The position numbers and the translations under genes are program-made. The notes under the pieces were generated by a model. That model ran no database searches, was not told the DNA's origin, and saw only the letters and a program-made list of their open reading frames with translations. Shown here one piece after another: positions 55,931-64,000 of a stretch of DNA of 64,000 nt. This DNA comes from Chamaecyparis obtusa (taxonomy: Eukaryota > Streptophyta > Pinopsida > Cupressales > Cupressaceae), in assembly GCA_027943335.1 (NCBI GenBank), contig BSBK01002791.1:124001-188000 (forward strand), written 5' to 3'. Position 1 is the first letter of the stretch; each line of letters starts with the position of its first letter.

Positions 55931-56216
55931 AACTAAATGATGTAGAGATGCATCGGTCCAGAGGTATTCATAGCCTAATCATTATCTGGACTAGATGTAG
56001 GGATCTACTCCTCAAGGGGAGTGATCGTAGAAGAAAGTTTATGTGTGAAGGTAGTTGAAGGCTCATGGCACCCTTTGCCATTGGTGTCAAAGGGGGAGTG
56101 TTGCTATGAGAAAATCCCTACTGTATGGGGAGATGGTTCAGTTAAAGGACTTTGGATTGATACAACTTTGGGATAAGATTTTCTCATATGTTGACATCAA
56201 TGCCAAAGGGGGAGAT
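55931..56216 (+). promoter_or_regulatory. 3' untranslated region and polypurine tract of the Copia element
   Basis: Non-coding; an AAAGGGGGAG tract occurs at about 56090-56099 and again as AAAGGGGGAGAT at 56205-56216 directly before the 3' LTR, so the purine tract is doubled. Each is preceded by a TG-CAATGCC/GTGTC-like phrase. Confidence 0.8.
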
Positions 56217-57460
56217 TGATGGATATTGCTAATGCATGGGTGGTGATTGAGACATTTAATATGTTTAACTACTACATTATAGAATAAGCACTCATACTAT
56301 TGTCATTTGTGTTTTTTGACTGATGTTAACATATGCTTCTATGGAGGAACCAAACTGGTAATCACAGTGTACGGACACTGTACAGATGTTTCAAGTGCTG
56401 CAAAGTTATATCAGAGTTCAAATGGATGTTTTGAACTTATGTATGAGATTGTATCATTAGATGTTTCATATTAATAAAGTTATAGCTATTTTGGTGAAGA
56501 CTGGTCACTGGATTGTGATAGTGAGAAATGACAGAGTTAGTCTCTAGGTTTTTGGTATATCTTTCAAAAGATTCAGATTCAAGGTATGTGAGCTTGAAGG
56601 ATGCTAGAATGAATACTAAAGGATTTTCATTGGTCAGTGCAAGGTACGGAATGATTGGTGATGTCATCTGTGGCATGTGTTCTGATGATGGTTTATTTTG
56701 AAGTCAACTTAGGGAATGAAGCATGTATTTTGTTTGGAAAGCTTAAATTAAGGATGTCGGTCCTTAATTATTGTAATGTAATCATTGTAGACTTGTTCTA
56801 GATACTATGTGTTTCTTAGCAAGGGTTTATGTAATTATTTGTAATTATAAAAACCTCATGGGCCGACCTGATCTTGGTAAATTGTAATAAGGTATAAATG
56901 AAAGGTCTTTTCTTTGGAAAAGACATGGATGGAATATATGTGAGGTAAGGAGGTTAAGAAATCTACGAGCTTGTGTCTGATGTATGTAGAGCAGAGGTTT
57001 ATTGGTGGACTTCATTGGAACTGATCAAGCAAAGACAGTTGCTAGCAAACAGTTCAAAAGATTGTGTATTTCTTTATATACACCTGTTGCAAACTAGTGA
57101 GTTCTAAAGGTGGATTTAAACTTCTTTGGGCAGTGAGCCCTCTCTTTGTTCTTGACTCCTAACAGGGTCTGTCCTCTAACAAGGACTATGTAATGTAATG
57201 TTTCAATAAGCTCCTATCAGGGCTATATCTTCTAACAAGGATTACTATACTCCCAGTACATCATTTGTGGGTGCTAATTCCCACCGAGGTTTTTACCTTT
57301 TATAGGGTTTCCTTGAAACCAAAATATTGTGTTATTGTGTTGGCATTCATTGTGTTCATTGATTTGATATTGTGGAACTTAAAGTTTAAAGTTTAATATT
57401 CTGTTATACAATTGATTCATCCCCCCCTCTCAGTTGTATTGTGGACTGTTAATCCTAACA
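56217..57460 (+). repeat. 3' LTR of the full-length Copia element
   Basis: TGATGGATATTGC...CCTAACA, same length as the 5' LTR; TATA box near 56891-56900. Confidence 0.92.
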
Positions 57461-57465
57461 TATAC

Positions 57466-58066
57466 AACATGTGAAAATATATTAACATAATAGATACCTC
57501 AAAAATTAGAATGTCTATCTTAAGAAAAACTAAGTTTTTTTCAAGAGAAATAGATCTGCGTAAAAAATGATAACTCTTTTTTTTCTTTAACATAGTTTTC
57601 TAAATATAAGTATGGTAGCTTTTACCTAGATGCTTTTACCTACAGTTTTTCAAATATAGACATTCTACCTTACATAGTTTATTAAATATGAGTTTAATGT
57701 TTAGAAATATCTATTTAAGTATTTTAAAGAAATATAAGTATACTAATTTAATCTTTAAGAAAATATATTTATAAAATATTAAATTTTGAAGGTTACATAT
57801 TTTTTAAAAGATACACATGGTAGTTTTATTTTATTTATATAAACACAATTTAATGATCTTAATATGTTTTAAATATCTACTACATAGATTTAAGTTTTGA
57901 TTATTTTTTAATGTCTATTTCAGTACATTTTAAAAATAAATAAGATTTTAAAACATTTATTTCGTTGAACATGTCAAATGTACATTTGTTTAAAATAACA
58001 AAAATGTGTTAATAAATACTTTGAAAAGAAAATAAATTAAATTATCTTACCAAATGCTTGAAGAAA
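57466..58066. other. AT-rich DNA, no gene
   Basis: Recurrent phrases such as TTTTAAATAT, CTAAATATAAG and AAATATAGACATTCTACC give a loosely repetitive character. It shares words with DNA left of the Copia element (49963-50370). Confidence 0.5.
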
Positions 58067-58070
58067 AAGC

Positions 58071-58880
58071 ACATCTTACTAATCATTAAATAAGTTTGTG
58101 TAGGTTGGGAAACGAGATGTGTTGTCATCCTAGAACTTCATATCTGAAACCATATCCTCTCAAGATGAACACACCCATTTTACCTAAAGGGGTTATGGTT
58201 CTAATATTTAACCTTAATTTGAGATAGTACCAAATGAGAAGAAAATGTACATCTTACCAACCATGAACAAAGTTTGTTTAGTTTGGAAAATACAATGTGT
58301 ACATTTCAACCTAGAACTCCATATTAATAATCAAATCTTGTTGAGGTGCAAATATCTATTTACCTTAAGAGGAATTATATGATATCGAACCTTTAATATA
58401 AGATATCATTAAATTATCATTAAATAGTACATCTTACCAATCATGAGCTGAGTTTGTGTAGGTTGGAAAATATGATGTGTAGTTCAGCCTAAAAATTCAT
58501 ATTTACAATCAAATAATATTGAGATTCACTTACTTATTTTACCTAAAGAGGTTCATGTGGTGATATCTAACCTTTGATTTGAGATAGCACCAAATGAGAA
58601 GAAAAACTACATCTTACCAACCATAAAATAAGTTTCTATAGGTTGGGAAACATGATGTATAGTTTAACATATAAATTCATAATTAAGATCAAATCCTATT
58701 GAGGTGCACATATCTCTTTTACCTATATAATAAGATTTTGATATCCAACCTTTAATTTTAGATAACACTGAATAAGAGGAAAAATTACATCTTATCAATC
58801 ATGAAATAATTTTGTGTAGGTTGGAAAACATGATGTATTTTTTAACCTATAACTTCATATTTAAAATAAAATCATATCAA
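58071..58880. repeat. tandem array, 178-180 bp period
   Basis: Five units start with ACATCTTAC/ACATCTTATC at 58071, 58249, 58429, 58609 and 58787, giving spacings of 178, 180, 180 and 178. Shared parts are AAGTTTGTGTAGGTTGG, CATGATGTGTAG-TT-AACCT, TTCATATTTA, ATCAAATC-TATTGAGG and CC-AACCTTTAATTTGAGATA. Copies are clearly diverged from each other. Confidence 0.9.
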
Positions 58881-59294
58881 AATAAAATCTCTTCATACCG
58901 CTCTCTACGTAGGGTTTAGGGTGCAAGATTTAGGGTACATAAGGTTGAGGGTATTTCTAATTTGTACCTCTCTCTCTCTCTAGGGTTTGAGAGTACCTTG
59001 CGACCCCTCATGTTTAAGTGATGTGTTGAAGAGAAACTTGTGAGATGTTTGGAATAAGAGAAGAAGAATGAAGATATCACCCAAAATTCCCTCAAAGTAT
59101 TGACTATTTTGATAAGTGATGCGATATTTTGGGATGTATAAGGTTTCAACAAAGATTATATCTTACATTCTCTTTTGATTTTAAAATTAAAGGAACAAGC
59201 CACCATGGGTCTCACCCTATCCCATTATCTCCCTATCCTTAACCCTTCTCTCCCTCTCATTCTCTCCCTCTCTTCTTATCTATATCCCCTTCTT

Positions 59295-59364
<70 letters not shown>

Positions 59365-59646
59365 TCCCTCTCCCCTTCTCTTCCTCTCCATATCCCATTA
59401 TTTATCTTTGGTTGTTCCCCTCCATATATCTCACCTCTCTGTTTCCCCATCTAGGTATCTCATGTCTCTATCTCCCTCTAGGATTCTCGCCTTTTTATCT
59501 TCCCCCTCTATAGTTCTCTCACTCCCTCTAGACCTCCCTAGACCCATCTCCCTTGCCTCTATCATTCTCTTTTTTCTCCCATAGTACACCTCTATCTCTC
59601 CATATCCCTATCTACATAGGGTTTATAGTACATAAGGTTGAGGGTG

Positions 59647-59718
<72 letters not shown>

Positions 59719-59976
59719 TTCTATCCTTCTCTCTCTCTCCCTTCCTCCATCTCCATCTCCCTCTCCCTCTCCCCTTATCCCATTTACATGATCAAAAGAA
59801 ACTAGCAAGCTATGATATTGCTATTAGGATTCAACTGTGTAGTTTTTTGAGTCAAACTCATTAACCCATGCTTTATGAGTAGTAGTTCACAAGAACCCAT
59901 ATCTCATGAGAATGAATGGACCCCTTATAACCCCTAGGACTGTATTTTTTCTCTAAATTAAGTAAGGGGTCATAAT
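58881..59976. repeat. (TC)n microsatellites with duplicated flank
   Basis: Long TC runs at about 59298-59360 and 59651-59714, and a short one at 58970-58982. The phrase GTACATAAGGTTGAGGGT with a short T-rich link precedes the TC run at both 58935 and 59630, so the microsatellite and its flank are duplicated. Frames of repeated Leu-Ser or Arg-Glu across these runs are not genes. GTAGGGTTTAGGG near 58909 is only a short telomere-like word. Confidence 0.88.
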
Positions 59977-61271
59977 TGTTGGAATAGAAAGATAAGGGAC
60001 TAAGAGGGGAGGGGTGAATCAGTACCCTAAAAAGATTTCAACTTAATACACAATTTGCAAATAGTAGTAACTAGCTAACTGAATCCATTGTTACAAGCAA
60101 CATTCATTCAATTGACTTTGTAAAAGTAAAGTGCTTGAAATGAAACAATACATCAGTCATGTAATGTAACACATAACACTAATATTTTGGTTATGCAGAA
60201 ACCCTTGTTAGAAGGTAAAAACTATGGTGGGGATGACAACCAAAATTTTTTCACTACTGCAGATAATAAAGTTTTTTGGTTAAGGCTACAAGTTTTGATC
60301 ACTTCTGGTGATCTTACCCTGTTAGGAGTAAAATTCAGATCGAATAGATCTACCTTGTGAAAGGATTTAAACAAAACTACTTGAGTGTGCACTTGGTTAA
60401 GAGATTTACAAACAAACATTTAAGTCTACTATGTTGGGAGATTTTACTAACTCTGTTACAATGATTAGAGAATAACAAAAATGTATATGTAAGTGACAAG
60501 TATACTTTTTCTGAGTCAGATCAATGTTAAACTGAATAAATATCACCTCTATGTGTAGTAATCTTTCCTCTGTTCTACTCGGTAACCTTGTCTATCTCTG
60601 AATAGACTGAATTGGTCTCTGTAAACTGCTATGTCATGTAAACCTTGTCTGAATTCTGATGTCAAGAAGGTGGCTACTTCATATTACATTTGACTCACTT
60701 GTCAAAATGACAACAATTACAAATATATAGAAAACTGTTAAGATTTACATGACCTAATTAGGTTTACAATATCTTAGAAAACCTAAGATCTACGATGTAC
60801 AAAATTGACCTAGATCTGACTATTACATAGGAATCATCATTACATTTAATGATTACATCAACAATAAATAATCCTTGATCTTGGTAAAACATTTTATGAA
60901 TCTGTGTAACCATTTTCATAGATAATTGTGCCATTCTTGATTACTGTCCCATTTCCTGGATAACTTGGTAAACACAACCAATTCTGATCAGTGAATACAT
61001 TGGTACTCAATGTGTATGTTGCTCGGTGTTTACTGACACTCAGTGCTCGGTTTACTCTGATGCTTGGTAAAATTGCTATGGTGCTTGTTTAAACTTGTTT
61101 CCATTTAGCTCTCGGTACTACCTTGTGATTGTTTGGTGTGAGGGCTTGTTTGTTCAACTGACTAGCATATTATAGCTTGTTGTACTTCCTTTTACCGACT
61201 GTTCAGCTTAGAGAATCGACTGATCTAATTTTATACAAATGACAACATTTACTTCTCAAATAGAGATAACA
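59977..61271 (-). repeat. 3' LTR of a minus-strand Copia-like element
   Basis: On the minus strand a purine tract (TGCCAAAGGGGGGGAT at 61272-61287) precedes TGTTATCTCTATTTG, and the putative LTR ends CTTTCTATTCCAACA at 59977. It carries TTCACCCCTCCCCTC near its end, like the Copia LTR at 50538. The 1295-base length is reasonable. The partner LTR lies outside the window. Confidence 0.72.
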
Positions 61272-61456
61272 ATCCCCCCCTTTGGCATTAGTATCTAAAT
61301 GGTATAGAAACGGATCCTTAATAATGCACCTAACATTCAACACTATTCATTTGTATGTATCTAGAATTGGAATAACATAAGTAAATCTGGAAATAATTGA
61401 AAATTAATTAAGATAAGATACATACCTTGTCATGAAATATATTTAGAAATACCTAT

Positions 61457-62838
61457 TTTCTACAGCTTGTGCGGATTTTCAGAAGATTCTACAACCAAAT
61501 TTGGGACCAAGAAGCCGTGACAAAGAAAACCCAAAAAACTTTCATCTTTCCAATAGCAGGTAGTCTTTGACCCCGATAAAAGGTCAAAGGCTACATTTTT
61601 ATTCTAAAGGTCGACTTTGATTTTGTTCACAAATCTCAGAAGTTTTCCGAAAAGGGTACTCAGATCCATCCTCCAATTCTCGAAACAATGACTGTAACTA
61701 TCTGAAAAATGGTGTTTTTGGGGTGGCTATATAGGGTTTTGCCTTAGTCAAACCCTCATTTTGGTGATCTCCACCTCCACAAATAGCCGATTGAAATAGA
61801 ATGTTTGTGTGTATATATTGAAAGTGTAATGCCAAGATCTAATCCTCTAGATTAAAACCCTAGCATGAATATGTATGAAACAAAAATGCATAGATTTGAA
61901 TGAGATATGAAAGCATACCAAGCCCCTAAGGCTGAAGTACTCCTACCAAACTCACAATCCATAATTGCTACCCCATGATTGTATCTTTGAATGCTTGAAT
62001 GTTGATAATGGTGGATCAAGGAAGAAAGGATCTCTCTTGCTCCAAATAAGTGTTCACAATGGTGTGCTCACAAAGATGCTTGATGTCAACAACAACTTGA
62101 TCTCCTATATCATCCTCTTGCAATCTTGCATCTTCACTTCACCATTCTTTGCTTGCTTGAATCTCCTTGTTCATGAAATTGCTTGGTGAAAATGAATGCA
62201 AATGAGAGTCTTTATATAGAGGTTTCAAGGTGAGGCTCCTAAAGCAATGTGAGGACCCATAATTCAAATTTCACCTTGAATTAAGGTCCAATCACAATAA
62301 CCAACTAAGGAGGGAAAATAATTAAATGAATTTTGAATTAAAACCCTTTCGCACTCGGATTCGAGGGCCTGAAATTGATTTCGGGGCATGCTGGGACCAA
62401 ATCTAAAAAGGGCACAGATTCCAGAGGAGGTCAAAGACGACCTCATCTCTGACCTAGGTTAGGGATGAGCTCAACTCTAACCTAGGTCAAGGATGACCTT
62501 GACTCTGACCTAGGTCAGGGTCTAGGTTGTCTTAGACCCAGAGATCCAAATCCTTCCAAAATCAGGGACAGGAGGTCCTGGGGATGCCCAGAGACCTAGA
62601 AATGATGGCAGGATGGGACAAAATGTCAGGGAGAGGCACAAAATCCTATGATGATTATCATGAAGGCTAGGATGACCTATTTCTAAATTCTACCTAGAAA
62701 ATAGAGCCATGGAAGAGGGAAATTAAGGAGAATCCTTGAGATCCTAACCCTAATTTCAATTAGAATGAAGGAATCAAGTGCAAAATGCATCCTAAATGAA
62801 AGTCTATCATAATAAATGTACTAAAAGAGGGTACTACA
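61457..62838 (-). repeat. candidate solo LTR inserted in the 3' region of the Copia-like element
   Basis: CCTAT at 61452-61456 and again at 62839-62843 flank a block that on the minus strand begins TGTAGTACCCTC (compare TGTAATGTCCCC at 16535) and has a TATA box CTATATAAAG at about 62211-62220. Against the call, its other end is GCTGTAGAAA rather than a normal CA end. Confidence 0.35.
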
Positions 62839-62959
62839 CCTATCAAGATGGAAGTGCTTCCATTTTAAGACAATACAGTATCAAAACTTGTAATGCATAT
62901 AAACCGATATATCTCAAACTGTTCTTACACTTCATATATACATAACAAAAATGACTTTT

Positions 62960-63065
62960 ACAATTATATTACTCCCCCTCGGTGCATTCTCCCTGTATGT
63001 ATGTAGTTCACTTAGCATTAATTTATACATTTGGCATATACATTATGTTTCCCCCTTTTTGAGAT
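62960..63065 (-). promoter_or_regulatory. additional purine tracts upstream of the Copia-like 3' LTR
   Basis: On the minus strand TTAATCTCAAAAAGGGGGAA (63045-63064 region) and CACCGAGGGGGAGTAA (62968-62985 region) resemble the terminal tract at 61272. Repeated purine tracts before the 3' LTR are known from the Sirevirus group of Copia elements. Confidence 0.5.
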
Positions 63066-63088
63066 TAATGCCAAAACAAAATTTGTAC

Positions 63089-64000
63089 TTACAATTTGTC
63101 AAAAATGTGTTGATGGGTTTTCTTGAGAGAGTCTAAGAGGTTTTCCCATTCCTCTTTCAAGTTGGTGAGAACAATATGCTCAAGACCGACTTGTGCATGC
63201 ATATCAAAAATGTTCTCCAACATTGAGATTTCAGGTGTAGAGACTAAGGCTTGTGCCTTGACAATATGCCGCTCAATTATTTTGAGGTGAGGAAGCAATT
63301 CTACTTGAAGCTTGGTGACTTGGTCAGATATCTTATCCTCCTTCTTCCTCAAGTTTGCTCTTAACTACCTAAGTTCTTGCACTTTGAGTATATTCTTATG
63401 AAAAGCATTTGGCTCAGTTAAGGAGGCATTTGCACTGGCTTGGATTTTGGTATCCAGCTTCTTAATCTTTTCACTGACCTCAGTAGTGAAACTCTCCACA
63501 GTGCATAGTTTACATAACATCTGAATTATTTTCTGAGTAATAGTTTGGAGATCGGTTATTACCTCAGAAAGATTCACTTTATTTACTGCCACTTCTTGAT
63601 TGATCTTTTCTGCTAATTTATTTTGACTCTTAGCTTCTACCCTTTCTTCAATTCTCTTTTCAGCATCAATATCTAGGGCATTGATTTGATTAGCAAGTGT
63701 AGCAAGTTGGTCCAATATAGGTGTCTATCCATTTATCTAGACCTCAGGTACAACTTGTTGCAAAATGTCTCTTACATCTTCAAGAATCTGCTTGCTCTTG
63801 CTCTCTTTCCTCAGGTTCTCCTGAGCTTCCTTCCTTGTGCATAGCTCCCCATATTTTCTTAGTGCTTCAGGGTCCAAGGTCCTCAGGTCACAATCAAGTA
63901 TTTTTGTTATCTCATCCAGTGTGACCGACCCTTTGCCATGCTTTTTCTTCTTCTTCTTAGCATCTTGGGGTGAAGTCTTAATAAAAGGAATGATGGCCTT
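63089..64000 (-). pseudogene. coiled-coil reading frame of the Copia-like element, partial
   Basis: Entering from the window edge, the minus-strand frame reads KAIIPFIKTSPQDAKKKKKK and SVTLDEITKILDCDLRTLDP, then two stops near 63738 and 63726. It goes on with QLATLANQINALDIDAEKRI, EKINQEVAVNKVNLSEVITD, a stop at about 63365, KISDQVTKLQVELLPHLKII and WENLLDSLKKTHQHIFDKL, ending at 63089. It is strongly helical with heptad spacing and has no enzymatic motif. Its position between pol (off window) and the 3' LTR fits the extra, often coiled-coil, 3' ORF of Sirevirus-type Copia elements. Function unknown. Confidence 0.5.

Larger units (their letters stand above)
50538..57460 (+). mobile_element. 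full-length Copia LTR retrotransposon, decayed
   Basis: LTRs at 50538-51781 and 56217-57460 (1244 bases each) bracket gag, protease, integrase, reverse transcriptase and RNase H in Copia order. A Met-tRNA type PBS and an AAAGGGGGAGAT PPT are present. The 5' LTR begins TAATGG where the 3' LTR begins TGATGG. The flanking five bases are TGTAC (50533-50537) and TATAC (57461-57465), four of five matching. About a dozen stops and at least one frameshift show it is inactive. The LTRs differ most in their first 250 bases. Confidence 0.93.

Noticed and set aside
58905..58945. TTTAGGG-like words suggesting telomeric repeat
   Set aside because: Only two imperfect words; not an array.
59175..59864. Long Leu/Ser and Arg/Glu reading frames
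   Set aside because: They are translations of (TC)n microsatellites.
1..64000. tRNA, rRNA or other RNA genes
   Set aside because: None recognised by eye; Met-tRNA-like words are retrotransposon primer-binding sites next to LTRs.

Overview
The window looks like intergenic or intronic DNA of a seed plant with a large, repeat-filled nuclear genome. A conifer or other gymnosperm is my best guess. That is an inference from the dense, old, nested retrotransposons, the DUF4283-type LINEs and the AT-rich background; no sequence here proves it. Only two pieces of ordinary host gene are visible: the 3' terminal exon of a plastid-type ribosomal protein L15 gene (25823-26026, +) and a germin-like protein gene carrying two frameshifts (43822-44483, -). 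Nearly everything else I can assign is mobile DNA or tandem repeat.

Layout. (1) 1-7288: a minus-strand LINE truncated inside its endonuclease, running through reverse transcriptase, zf-RVT and RNase H to a small extra reading frame. It is cut by a 2.3 kb non-autonomous LTR element at 2508-4829 (TSD AATAT). (2) 7291-17200: remains of Ty3/Gypsy-like DNA (coiled coil, a possible LTR, a protease, an unknown 350-codon frame, an LTR start), split by a second, related non-autonomous LTR element at 8441-13480 (TSD TTTAA). (3) 19417-24448: three hAT-like DNA transposons. Two are short and oppositely oriented with G/C-run ends, and the third holds a broken BED/hAT transposase; all have recognisable 8 bp duplications. 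(4) 25.8-26.0 kb: the L15 exon. (5) 27.28-38.80 kb: a very long plus-strand LINE with ORF1, ORF2 and two small downstream frames, inserted into a T-rich array that continues at 38.8-39.4 kb. (6) 39475-43206: a Copia element reduced to gag. (7) 43.8-44.5 kb: the germin-like gene. (8) 48151-49871: a retroposed element holding only a LINE ORF1, with a perfect 15 bp duplication. (9) 50538-57460: a complete but decayed Copia element. (10) 58.07-58.88 kb: a tandem array of 178-180 bp period. (11) 59977-64000: the 3' LTR and 3' end of a minus-strand Copia-like element with a coiled-coil frame, running off the window.

Three points deserve most attention. First, small frames with a shared RVN-x-[DN]-[IV] core occur downstream of RNase H in both LINEs, three times in all, which suggests an accessory 'ORF3'. 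Second, the two non-autonomous LTR elements share a non-coding block and PPT, yet each carries just before its 3' LTR a different tandem array whose units can fold into hairpins, with stem changes that look compensated. Third, the two short hAT-like elements end in G-run repeats likely to form G-quadruplexes.

All calls were made by eye. Identities, TSDs and alignments are hand counts.
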